Below are positions 1 to 6,871 of a stretch of 16,330 nucleotides of DNA, piece after piece. The notes beneath the pieces were generated by a model that was not told the origin of the DNA, did not search any database, and worked only from the letters and a program-made list of their open reading frames with translations. Each line of letters starts with the position of its first letter. Positions within the stretch are counted from its first letter, which is position 1. Location: the NCBI GenBank assembly GCA_035289385.1, contig DATDXI010000079.1:1-16330 (forward strand). Direction: 5' to 3'. A program made the position numbers and the translations under genes. This stretch comes from JACOZM01 sp035289385. Lineage in GTDB: Archaea > Nanobdellota > Nanobdellia > Woesearchaeales > GW2011-AR9.

Positions 1-174
1 CATATCAACCTTAAACTTTAACAACTTATTGATTACTACCTTTTGCTTTTGTAGATTTAATTTCGGAAAAGTGGAAACTATTAAATCAAAAGCAAAAACA
101 TTACCTAAAAGAACACCCGCCATATGGTCGGTGATCATCAAATCATGGATTATTTCCATCGTAACTTTTTCCAT
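1..174 (-). CDS. Hypothetical protein, C-terminus cut by window edge
   Basis: An open frame of 58 codons runs from an ATG at 174 to the left edge without a stop, so only the N-terminal part is visible. The translation begins MEKVTMEIIHDLMITDHMAG and continues with a mildly hydrophobic stretch followed by a lysine-rich segment. I recognise no family. The gene call rests on the intact frame and on a good TATA box (tttatataa on the minus strand, 195-203) centred about 25 bp before the ATG, the spacing expected of a leaderless archaeal transcript. It is divergent from the helicase gene. The function is unknown. Confidence 0.55.
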   Translation of the reverse strand, partial: MEKVTMEIIHDLMITDHMAGVLLGNVFAFDLIVSTFPKLNLQKQKVVINKLLKFKVDM

Positions 175-194
175 AATACCACCAAAATATGATC

Positions 195-203
195 TTATAT
201 AAA
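195..203 (-). promoter_or_regulatory. TATA box of the truncated left-edge gene
   Basis: The minus strand reads tttatataa here. Its centre lies about 25 bp upstream of the ATG at 174, which predicts transcription starting at or next to the start codon. Confidence 0.5.
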
Positions 204-310
204 CTATTTGTATTTGTGATACCATCAAAATCAATAAATCTTCTTCGCCAAGAAAAAAAGTATCTATCTAAAAACAAGCATGCCACCACTAAAAGATAAC
301 GACCGCAACA

Positions 311-481
311 TTTATAAACAGTCGCCTTATTTTATCGCTATTATTGGAAAAGGCGGAGCCAGATAACATTCGTTTATGCTTATTCTGACTCACGAGCAAA
401 GCCATAATTGGCTTGTGTGTTGAGTGATTAACAACCTTGTTACCATCATTCAAAGAAGTTTTATTCCAAGGAGAAGTAAAA
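311..481 (+). promoter_or_regulatory. Promoter and structured leader of the DEAD-box helicase gene
   Basis: A TATA-like box (tttataaa, 311-318) predicts a start near 340, leaving an untranslated leader of about 140 nt, unusual in this window where most genes look leaderless. Two potential hairpins are visible: cgcctt 323-328 with aaggcg 350-355, and a nested one with outer arms actca 388-392 and tgagt 421-425 around aagcca 399-404 and tggctt 409-414, loop taat. A 15-codon upstream ORF (ATG 376, TGA 421-423) lies over the second hairpin. A Shine-Dalgarno motif (aaggag, 468-473) precedes the ATG at 482. The stretch 204-310 shows nothing else I can name. Confidence 0.45.
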
Positions 482-1858
482 ATGTTTGCAAATTTAGGTT
501 TACATGAAAAGATAGTGCGAGCTTTAAAAGAAGAAGGGATCGTTGAGCCTACAGTCATTCAGCAGAAAGCCATCCCATTAGTCCTGCAGGGAAAAGATGT
601 TGTTGGAATGTCAAAGACGGGTTCCGGGAAAACGGCCACGTTTGGTGTTCCCTTGCTCAATACTATGGACGAGAAGGGCCAGCTGCAGTATTTGGTCATC
701 GCTCCAATCAGAGAATTGGCCGTGCAGATTGCCGGTGAATTAAAGAAATTTGGGAAATATATGAAGTTTAATGTTGCTACTGTTTATGGCGGAGTTTCTC
801 TTGGCCCTCAGATGGAGCAGATCTCTCGAGCACAAATTGTCGTAGGAACACCGGGAAGGCTTATGGACCATATCCAAAGGAGAACCTTAGACTTATCACG
901 GATAAAAGCAGTTGTTTTAGATGAAGCAGATAAGATGGTAGAGATGGGTTTCATTGAAGATATCGAATATATCCTAAACCAAACTCCACCCAAAAGGCAG
1001 ATGCTATTGTTTGGAGCTACTATCTCTACAGAGATTGACCACTTGAAGAGAAAGTATATGAACGCTCCCGTTTTAGCGGAAGGAGAGATGCATGTTCAAG
1101 ATGAATTCTTGAAGCAATATTACTATAATGTCCGGCATAACGAGAAATTTTCTCTGCTTGTTCATTTACTGAAGAAAGAGCAGATCGCCAAAGGGATCAT
1201 TTTCTGTTCTGCCCGATCGACGGTAGAGATGCTGGCAAAAAACCTGAGAAAACAAGGATTTAATGTGGACATGATCCACGGAAAGCTTTCCCAGAATAAT
1301 AGGATGAGGGCTATGGAGGCCTTTAACAAGAACAAGACAGACTTCTTAGTAGCTTCCGCAGTTGCTGCTAGAGGGATGGACATCAAATTCTTGTCCCACG
1401 TCTTTAATTATGACCTATCTCCCGATCCACAGGAATATGTGCATCGGGTAGGAAGGACGGCAAGAGCAGGAGAGAGCGGGAAAGCTATCACCTTATTGTC
1501 TGAAAAAGATTTCGGCACCTTCAATGATATTCTTACCAGATACAGGCATCTGAACATCGAAGAGATGCCCGATGAGCAGTTCGAGAAGATCCGCTTTGAC
1601 GCTGGATTTTCCAGACGGCCACAAGGATCTAGGGGAAGCAATAACTATTCCCAATCGTGGGATAGAAGATCTGGAAACAGGTCAGGCCCTCGATCAGAAG
1701 GATTCAGCCATCACGGTGGCAGCGACAGGCAGTTGGGAGTAGGTCATGATAGGCCTCGGCAGGAAAGTTCAGGTTCAGACTGGCGTTCCGGCGCTTCTTC
1801 ATTTGATAGAAATGCACGTTTTTCACGGCCAGCAAGACGGTCGTTCGGCAGAAGGTAA
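482..1858 (+). CDS. DEAD-box ATP-dependent RNA helicase
   Basis: A two-domain superfamily 2 RNA helicase of 458 residues, expected to unwind short RNA duplexes in the cytoplasm using ATP. Visible motifs in order are a Q-motif region at 2-28, Walker A SKTGSGKT 44-51, motif Ia APIRELAVQ about 74-82, TPGRLMDH 123-130, DEAD 147-150, motif III GAT 178-180 (SAT is usual), IIFCSARST about 239-247, motif V region AVAARGMD 293-300 and motif VI HRVGRTARAG 321-330. From about residue 377 the chain becomes a low-complexity tail rich in Arg, Gly and Ser, typical of RNA-binding extensions. I chose the ATG at 482, not the in-frame TTG at 437, because aaggag sits eight bases before it and the Q-motif phenylalanine follows at once. 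Cold-shock or ribosome-assembly roles are common in the family but are not shown here. Confidence 0.95.
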   Translation: MFANLGLHEKIVRALKEEGIVEPTVIQQKAIPLVLQGKDVVGMSKTGSGKTATFGVPLLNTMDEKGQLQYLVIAPIRELAVQIAGELKKFGKYMKFNVATVYGGVSLGPQMEQISRAQIVVGTPGRLMDHIQRRTLDLSRIKAVVLDEADKMVEMGFIEDIEYILNQTPPKRQMLLFGATISTEIDHLKRKYMNAPVLAEGEMHVQDEFLKQYYYNVRHNEKFSLLVHLLKKEQIAKGIIFCSARSTVEMLAKNLRKQGFNVDMIHGKLSQNNRMRAMEAFNKNKTDFLVASAVAARGMDIKFLSHVFNYDLSPDPQEYVHRVGRTARAGESGKAITLLSEKDFGTFNDILTRYRHLNIEEMPDEQFEKIRFDAGFSRRPQGSRGSNNYSQSWDRRSGNRSGPRSEGFSHHGGSDRQLGVGHDRPRQESSGSDWRSGASSFDRNARFSRPARRSFGRR

Positions 1859-1877
1859 GACTTAATTTTTTTAGTCT
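1858..1877 (+). terminator. Poly-T terminator between convergent genes
   Basis: A run of seven T (1866-1872) lies inside a short inverted repeat, agact 1858-1862 and agtct 1873-1877, just after the helicase stop. Oligo-T tracts terminate archaeal RNA polymerase. The stop of the convergent dehydrogenase gene lies in the same few bases, leaving only about 12 bp between the two genes. Confidence 0.5.
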
Positions 1878-2890
1878 GCCACTTCCAAAACTATCTTACC
1901 GATATGTTTTCCTTCTTCCATTCTTTGCTGTGCTTCAGCAGCTCGTGAAAGAGGAAATGTTGTATCGATAACAGGCTTTAATTTTCTTGTATTGATCAAT
2001 TCCAACACTTGTTCAAACTCTTCTTTAGTTCCCATCCTAGCTCCAAGTATTGAGAATTGCTTGGGATAAAATTCTGACAGTTTAAATGAAACTTTCTCCC
2101 CACTCGTCACACCAACAACAACCACTCTGCCATAAGGCTTTAACATGCCAATGCTCTGAGAAAACGTTTTTTCACCAACACTTTCAAAAACAACATCAAC
2201 ACCTTTCCCATGAGTAAGCTCCAGTACTCGTTCCATAACATTTTCTTGCGGATAAATAATGATCTCATCAGCTCCCCACAAACGGACTATAGTTCCAACA
2301 TCTTCTGAACGAACTGCAGCAATGACCTTAGCGCCAAACAGTTTAGATATTTGGATAACAGCAGGACCTAAGCTGCCAGATGCGCCCCAGACAAAGATCG
2401 TCTCTCCCTTTTCAAGAGCCGCTCTCGTACGAAGTGCATGCCAAGCTGTCAAAAAAGTCAAGGGAAACGCTGCTGCTTCCACAAACGATAAGTGTTTTGG
2501 CTTCCGATAAAGCTGCTCCAGAGAAACAGAAACATATTCAGCGTAGCCCCCATTAGTTTGCCGAGCAAGTAAGGTCACCATCCCACAAGATTTTCCTTGC
2601 TGGCAGCGCTCGCAAGATCCACAAGCTCGTTCAGGATTAATGACCACTTCATCTCCTACTTTCAATGAGGTATCTCCATGAATCTCTGCAATAACTCCAG
2701 AAACATCTGATCCTACGATATGAGGAAGTGAAACTTTTTGCATACCTTTTCTCAGCCAGATATCTAAACGATTTAAGGCACAAGCACGGACACGTACCAG
2801 CGCTTCTCCACTTTTCGGTTGAGGCATAGGAAATTCCCCATACTTCAGAACTTCTAATCCTCCTGGCTGATTGAAGAAGACTGATTTCAT
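1871..2890 (-). CDS. Zinc-type medium-chain dehydrogenase/reductase (quinone oxidoreductase-like)
   Basis: A 339-residue MDR-family oxidoreductase expected to transfer hydride to or from NAD(P)H. The N-terminal GroES-like domain (1-120) carries a structural-zinc lobe with Cys 90, 93, 96 and 102. The last gap is five residues where classical alcohol dehydrogenases have seven. The Rossmann domain shows GASGSLG at 169-175. At the catalytic-zinc site the usual GxCxxD motif is replaced by ALNRLD (38-43), and GHE is replaced by GSD (60-62). It therefore probably keeps the structural zinc but lacks the catalytic one, which favours a quinone-reductase or enone-reductase activity over classical alcohol oxidation. 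The substrate is unknown. The ATG at 2890 lies about 30 bp from an AT-rich TATA element, consistent with a short or absent leader. The gene is divergent from the nucleotidyltransferase gene. Confidence 0.9.
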   Translation of the reverse strand: MKSVFFNQPGGLEVLKYGEFPMPQPKSGEALVRVRACALNRLDIWLRKGMQKVSLPHIVGSDVSGVIAEIHGDTSLKVGDEVVINPERACGSCERCQQGKSCGMVTLLARQTNGGYAEYVSVSLEQLYRKPKHLSFVEAAAFPLTFLTAWHALRTRAALEKGETIFVWGASGSLGPAVIQISKLFGAKVIAAVRSEDVGTIVRLWGADEIIIYPQENVMERVLELTHGKGVDVVFESVGEKTFSQSIGMLKPYGRVVVVGVTSGEKVSFKLSEFYPKQFSILGARMGTKEEFEQVLELINTRKLKPVIDTTFPLSRAAEAQQRMEEGKHIGKIVLEVAD

Positions 2891-2913
2891 ATCTCAACAC
2901 AAGAAAAAGCTTC

Positions 2914-2928
2914 TTTAAATATATTTGG
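2914..2928 (-). promoter_or_regulatory. TATA box of the dehydrogenase gene
   Basis: The minus strand reads atatatttaaag in this AT-rich block, about 30 bp before the ATG at 2890. It lies back to back with the promoter of the gene starting at 3004. Confidence 0.4.
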
Positions 2929-2966
2929 AAAGCTAGTTTCTCAACTACTTACCAACAACAGAAAGA

Positions 2967-3000
2967 TTTATATATTAACTTATAGTTAACAACTATTAAC
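2967..3000 (+). promoter_or_regulatory. Promoter with three helically phased TTAAC repeats
   Basis: A TATA box (tttatata, 2967-2974) is followed by TTAAC at 2975-2979, 2986-2990 and 2996-3000. The copies are spaced 11 and 10 bp apart, so they fall on one face of the helix. The first two also form an inverted repeat, ttaact / agttaa, around tat. The array covers the predicted transcription start, a natural repressor position, and the downstream gene encodes a winged-helix protein that could bind it. That link is inference. Confidence 0.5.
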
Positions 3001-3003
3001 AAA

Positions 3004-3603
3004 ATGGTAACAAGAGATATGACTGTTAAAAGAGTGCTGCTTCACCTGCTGAAGGATTTTTCTAGTACGCACACGATAACGGAATTAGCGAGTGAACTGC
3101 GTTTAACCCGTGTAGGGATTTGGAAGATTCTTAAAAAGTTGGAAGAGGAGAAGTTTATTCTTTTAAAAGCCATAGGGAGAGGAAAAACTAGCACGTTTCT
3201 GATATCGTTAAACTGGGAAAATTCCCTGACAGAGAAAACACTATCGCTGTACTTAACTGAAGAGGCCTTAACGCAGAGACGGTGGCAGATAAATTTTGCT
3301 GATTTGGAGAAATGTGTTCAATTCACTATCCTTTATGGAAGCATACTCCATCATCCTCAGGAAGCTAGAGATATCGATATTTTAGGGATAACAAACAAGA
3401 AGAAATTTGCGAACATCCAAGTCATTATCGATAACGTTCAGAAAACACAATCTAGAGATATTCATCCTATTCATTTTACAGAAGGCGAATTTAAAGCAGA
3501 GTTGCAGAAGCTAAACAAAGCTTTTATAGAAGCAATAAAAAAAGGAGTCATCTTGTTTGGCCAGGAACAGTTTGTTAAGTTCATGAGAGGCATATCAAAA
3601 TGA
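3004..3603 (+). CDS. Winged-helix DNA-binding protein fused to a nucleotidyltransferase-fold domain
   Basis: A 199-residue protein in two parts. Residues about 8-70 resemble a MarR/ArsR-type winged helix: ITELASELRLTRVGIWKIL is the helix-turn-helix and a lysine/arginine-rich wing follows. Residues about 105-180 look like a minimal nucleotidyltransferase fold, with YGSI (111-114) and RDIDIL (122-127) giving the paired GS and DxD pattern of MNT-type transferases. The usual SDID is RDID here. Such fusions occur in archaea, but target and activity are not known; toxin-antitoxin MNT proteins are one relative and a transcription regulator is another reading. The start at 3004 lies about 30 bp after the TATA box, so the leader is nearly absent. 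A second ATG at 3019 is possible. The phased TTAAC array in its promoter suggests self-regulation. Confidence 0.75.
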   Translation: MVTRDMTVKRVLLHLLKDFSSTHTITELASELRLTRVGIWKILKKLEEEKFILLKAIGRGKTSTFLISLNWENSLTEKTLSLYLTEEALTQRRWQINFADLEKCVQFTILYGSILHHPQEARDIDILGITNKKKFANIQVIIDNVQKTQSRDIHPIHFTEGEFKAELQKLNKAFIEAIKKGVILFGQEQFVKFMRGISK

Positions 3604-3627
3604 CCAGCAACCTTCAACAACTAAACA

Positions 3628-3637
3628 TTTTTAAAAG
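3628..3637 (+). promoter_or_regulatory. TATA box of gatE
   Basis: tttttaaaag is centred about 26 bp before the ATG at 3658 and no Shine-Dalgarno motif intervenes, so a leaderless mRNA is predicted. Confidence 0.5.
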
Positions 3638-3657
3638 CATTCCTCTTTCTTTATGTT

Positions 3658-5475
3658 ATGGATTATAAAAAGCTCGGCTTGAAATGCGGCATCGAGATCC
3701 ACCAGCAGCTGGAAGGCAAAAAACTGTTCTGTTCCTGTCCAACTCAATTACGAGAAGACGATCCCCATTTTGTCGTTACAAGAAAATTGATGGCTTCCGT
3801 GGGAGAATCAGGTGAAGTAGATGTTGCAGCCAAAGAAGAGCAAGCCCGAGATAAATCATTTGTCTATCAAGGATATTATGACAGCACTTGTTTAGTAGAG
3901 CTTGATGAAGAGCCACCTCATCCGGTAGACGAGCAAGCTTTGCATGCCTCTTTGCAGTTCTGTGCCCTTGTTAAAGCAGAAGTTTCACCGATCATCCAAG
4001 TGATGAGAAAAACGGTCGTTGACGGTTCAAACACGTCGGGCTTTCAACGAACGGCATTAGTTGGCAGAAAAGGAAGCATCGAAACTTCTGAAGGAGTGGT
4101 GAGATTAGCAAATGTCACGCTAGAAGAAGATTCCAGCAAGATCATTTCTGATTCTGATAAAGAAAAAGTATATCGTGTAGACCGCTTAGGCATACCTTTA
4201 ATAGAAATAGGGACTATGCCAGATATCACATCACCAACCCAATGCCAAGAAGCTGCCAAAAAAATAGGGATGATCCTCCGTTCTTTGCCGCAAGTAAAAC
4301 GAGGTCTTGGCACTATACGGCAAGACGTTAATGTTTCCATTGCTGAAGGAACAAGAATAGAAATAAAAGGTGCGCAGGATTTACGGCAACTGCCTTTGCT
4401 GGTAGAATTGGAAGCCAAACGGCAATGGGAATTGCTAAAGCTAAAACAGGAGCTGAAAGGCCATCGGTTGATTCCTATGGAGATTATTGATGTTACGTTA
4501 TTGTTAAAAGATAGCGAATCAAACATGATGCAAAAGACCATCCAGAATGATGGACGTGTTTTAGGAATCCGCTTAAATAGTTTTTCGGGAAAGGTTGGTC
4601 GAGAACTGCAGCCAAATTATCGGGTTGGAACTGAATTTTCTGGACGAGCAAAAGCCAAGGCAGGAGTGCATGGCATCATTCATTCTGATGAATTGCCTCA
4701 TTATGGGATAACAGAGCAAGATATCGGGAGAATACGAAAAAAACTGAAATGCGAAACTGATGATGCCTTTATCCTTGTAGCAGCAGAAGAACAACGAGCA
4801 AAAAAGGCCTTGCAAGCAGTATACGAACGAGCTCAAGAATTGTTTACCGGCATCCCGAAAGAGGTGCGAAAAGCAAATCCTGATGGCACCACTTCTTATA
4901 TGAGGCCTATGCCTGGAGCAGCACGGATGTATCCGGAGACAGACATTCCCTACATCAAGCCAGACCTTCAAGCCCTGGATCTGCCGGAATTATTGGAAGA
5001 GAAGATACAGCGATATCAGGAACAGCTGAAACTCAGCGCTGATCTGGCCATATTTATCGCAAAATCTGATCAAGCAGCAATGTTTGAGCAGTTTGTAAAA
5101 CGATATCCTTCTATAAAACCAGCGTTCATCGCTGACACACTCACTGCTATACCTTTAGAGATAAAACGAAAATACGGTCTTGATCCAGAAACATTGACGG
5201 AAGAGAATTTTAATGATGTCTTCCACTATCTTACGGAAGAGAAGATCCATAAGGATATTGTTCTTGATGTCTTGATTGACATGATCAAAGGAAGTTTTGA
5301 CATCAAACGATATGCTTCATTGGGAACAGAAGATATCCATAAAGTCTTAGCAGATATTGTTGCTAAAAACAAAGACGCTCCTTTCCCTGCCTTGATGGGC
5401 TTAGCTATGAAAGCCCTTGCCGGGAAAGCATCCGGAAAGTTTATTTCGGAAGAATTGAGGAAGATGGGAAAATGA
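3658..5475 (+). CDS. gatE: Glutamyl-tRNA(Gln) amidotransferase subunit E
   Basis: The archaeal GatE subunit, 605 residues and close to the usual length. With GatD, the asparaginase-like ammonia-releasing subunit, it converts Glu-tRNA(Gln) to Gln-tRNA(Gln) and so replaces glutaminyl-tRNA synthetase. The GatB/GatE catalytic domain starts with LGLKCGIEIHQQLEGKKLFC, which holds the family motif GxEIHxQL and a cysteine pair at CSC. DGSNTSGFQRTALV and VYRVDRLGIPLIEIGT follow, as expected of the family. A middle segment of about 270-400 is the AspRS-like insertion that separates GatE from bacterial GatB, and the C-terminal helical and tail domain ends in FISEELRKMGK. gatD is not in the window. The TATA box about 26 bp upstream indicates a leaderless transcript. 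Nothing looks truncated. Confidence 0.97.
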   Translation: MDYKKLGLKCGIEIHQQLEGKKLFCSCPTQLREDDPHFVVTRKLMASVGESGEVDVAAKEEQARDKSFVYQGYYDSTCLVELDEEPPHPVDEQALHASLQFCALVKAEVSPIIQVMRKTVVDGSNTSGFQRTALVGRKGSIETSEGVVRLANVTLEEDSSKIISDSDKEKVYRVDRLGIPLIEIGTMPDITSPTQCQEAAKKIGMILRSLPQVKRGLGTIRQDVNVSIAEGTRIEIKGAQDLRQLPLLVELEAKRQWELLKLKQELKGHRLIPMEIIDVTLLLKDSESNMMQKTIQNDGRVLGIRLNSFSGKVGRELQPNYRVGTEFSGRAKAKAGVHGIIHSDELPHYGITEQDIGRIRKKLKCETDDAFILVAAEEQRAKKALQAVYERAQELFTGIPKEVRKANPDGTTSYMRPMPGAARMYPETDIPYIKPDLQALDLPELLEEKIQRYQEQLKLSADLAIFIAKSDQAAMFEQFVKRYPSIKPAFIADTLTAIPLEIKRKYGLDPETLTEENFNDVFHYLTEEKIHKDIVLDVLIDMIKGSFDIKRYASLGTEDIHKVLADIVAKNKDAPFPALMGLAMKALAGKASGKFISEELRKMGK

Positions 5476-5516
5476 AGGGTTTCGTGCAAAATACTTTTCA
5501 TTTTACCGTTACAGTT

Positions 5517-5530
5517 CCTTTTTATCTTTT
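5517..5530 (+). terminator. T-rich terminator after gatE
   Basis: Two T tracts (5519-5523 and 5527-5530) follow the gatE stop by about 45 bases with no strong hairpin, which is typical of intrinsic termination in archaea. The stop codon of the convergent gene lies at the edge of the second tract. Confidence 0.4.
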
Positions 5531-5894
5531 ATAACAAGTAGCGCTCTTTTTGCAATACCTGAAGAGCGATGGCTGCTTCCTCACTATAATACCCACCTTC
5601 AAGAGGTTCATACAGTTCTTGATCTTGCCAACTAAGACCATACTCCTGAAAGAGAAAACGAACCGCAGCTTCATGAGCTGGACTAAAAATACGGACACTT
5701 CCTCCTTCCACTATCTTCGTCAAATTATCCAATGCCACAGCAACTATCCTTCTCAAGATAACCTGTTCGGTCAAACAGAGCTCCAGACCAACACAGGAGC
5801 GTAGGCGTGCTCGAGCGAATTCAAATTCCTGCTGAAGAGGATACAATATCTTTATTCTAGTAGGGTCCATGGTTAAGAAGGAGATATTACCCAT
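5529..5894 (-). CDS. Hypothetical protein, 121 residues
   Basis: A cytoplasmic-looking protein without signal peptide or membrane segment, acidic toward the C-terminus, which ends EEAAIALQVLQKERYLL. The middle part (LCLTEQVILRRIVAVALDNL) is probably helical. I recognise no family. The start is uncertain. A TATA box (minus strand, 5901-5908) lies only about 10 bp before the ATG at 5894, and would put the transcript start near 5878, inside this reading. An internal ATG at 5870 (residue 9) fits that promoter and would give 113 residues. A weaker TATA-like element near 5927-5934 would suit the longer form. The gene is divergent from the transglycosylase-like gene and convergent with gatE. Confidence 0.65.
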   Translation of the reverse strand: MGNISFLTMDPTRIKILYPLQQEFEFARARLRSCVGLELCLTEQVILRRIVAVALDNLTKIVEGGSVRIFSPAHEAAVRFLFQEYGLSWQDQELYEPLEGGYYSEEAAIALQVLQKERYLL

Positions 5895-5949
5895 TACTTA
5901 TTTATAAATCTTTCTCTAATTGTCACTTTATAGTAATAAAAACAAAAGG

Positions 5950-5957
5950 TTTATATA
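5950..5957 (+). promoter_or_regulatory. TATA box of the transglycosylase-like gene
   Basis: tttatata is centred 25 bp before the ATG at 5979 with a purine-rich stretch (acaaaagg) in front, as expected of a BRE. A leaderless transcript is predicted. Confidence 0.55.
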
Positions 5958-5978
5958 CTCTCCAGGCTAAAAAGGGAT

Positions 5979-6848
5979 ATGATGATACGAGATGTTAGCG
6001 GAGCGAGCAGAAGTGTGCAGATGCAGCACCGAAAGAAAGACCGCTCTTTATGGGGGGAGATCGCTAAATGGACGCTGATAGCAGGAACTGTAGCTGCCGC
6101 ATACATAGCGGTACAGCCTTCTCAGATTCTTCGAGAGCATCTACCTAAGCAAACTCAGGAAGAGCAAGGAAATGTTGTTGATTCGTTTATTAGACAATAT
6201 CAAGATGTTATTTTAGCAGCAGCCAAAGAACATGACTTACCTCCAGAACTCTTAGAAGCAAGGCTTGAAACAGAAAATATGGGAGACATCTATTTCCATG
6301 ATCTTCGTGACAAAGTCAAAACGGCAGTGGGAGGCAATGCTTCCGTAGGAGTGATGCAAGTCCGGGCAGATACGGCACGAGCGATAGACAGAAAAAAAGG
6401 AGAAGTGAAAGGAACGATTGCCGATTATGTCCAGCTATTACAGGACCCAGTACAGAATATCAGATATGCTGCAGAGATCTATGCAGACATTCGAGACTCT
6501 TCACCATTGACACAAGGCTTATCGGCAGAACAACTACTTCTTGAACCACGATTGCTGGGATATGTTGATTCAAAATATCAAGCGGGCAGAAAAGCAGCTA
6601 TTTTCAGACAGCAGCCAGACCAACCGGTCGTTATCTGTGAAGCTCATCTTACCTTGGCAAATATTGTTCTTGGCTTGCCTTTAGAAGTTACCAGCACAGA
6701 ACAATTCCGAAGAGAAGCAAAGCGAAATATTGCAGAATATCTAGAGCGTGAAGGGATAGGCTTAGTAGAGCGTGTCTGTGAACAAGATTTCTTGACCGTA
6801 GATAGCAGTTATTTGAGAGAAGCAGTACGCACAGCAAAGAGTTTATAA
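5979..6848 (+). CDS. Membrane-anchored lytic-transglycosylase-like protein
   Basis: A 289-residue protein with a basic N-terminus (HRKKDRSLWG), one membrane segment at about 31-46 and an extracytoplasmic domain. Residues about 70-175 resemble the lysozyme-like SLT fold. They show YQDVILAAAKEHDLPPELLEA, a glutamate pair E97/E99 where the catalytic acid would lie, ASVGVMQVRADTARAI (121-136), which corresponds to the GxxGLMQxxPxTA motif, and DPVQNIRYAAEIYADI (156-171), which corresponds to the DPxxNIxxGxxYLxxL helix. It would cut a glycan chain outside the cell. Archaea lack murein, so the natural substrate is unclear: self glycans, a host or neighbour envelope, or an assembly role are all possible. 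The last hundred residues are unassigned. The family call is by motif only. Confidence 0.7.
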   Translation: MMIRDVSGASRSVQMQHRKKDRSLWGEIAKWTLIAGTVAAAYIAVQPSQILREHLPKQTQEEQGNVVDSFIRQYQDVILAAAKEHDLPPELLEARLETENMGDIYFHDLRDKVKTAVGGNASVGVMQVRADTARAIDRKKGEVKGTIADYVQLLQDPVQNIRYAAEIYADIRDSSPLTQGLSAEQLLLEPRLLGYVDSKYQAGRKAAIFRQQPDQPVVICEAHLTLANIVLGLPLEVTSTEQFRREAKRNIAEYLEREGIGLVERVCEQDFLTVDSSYLREAVRTAKSL

Positions 6849-6849
6849 G
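6842..6849 (+). promoter_or_regulatory. TATA box overlapping the preceding stop codon
   Basis: tttataag contains the TAA stop of the transglycosylase-like gene and is centred about 26 bp before the ATG at 6872. The membrane-protein gene can therefore be transcribed separately despite the 23-bp gap. Confidence 0.45.
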
Positions 6850-6871
6850 GTATTTTTATTTTAAGAAATGA

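Noticed and set aside
437..481. TTG at 437 as the helicase start
   Set aside because: The ATG at 482 has a properly spaced aaggag and begins exactly at the Q-motif region; the extra 15 residues are untypical.
4044..4541. A 165-codon minus-strand frame inside gatE
   Set aside because: It lies wholly within a well-supported gene, and its composition (Ser, Phe and Cys rich) is that of a shadow frame.
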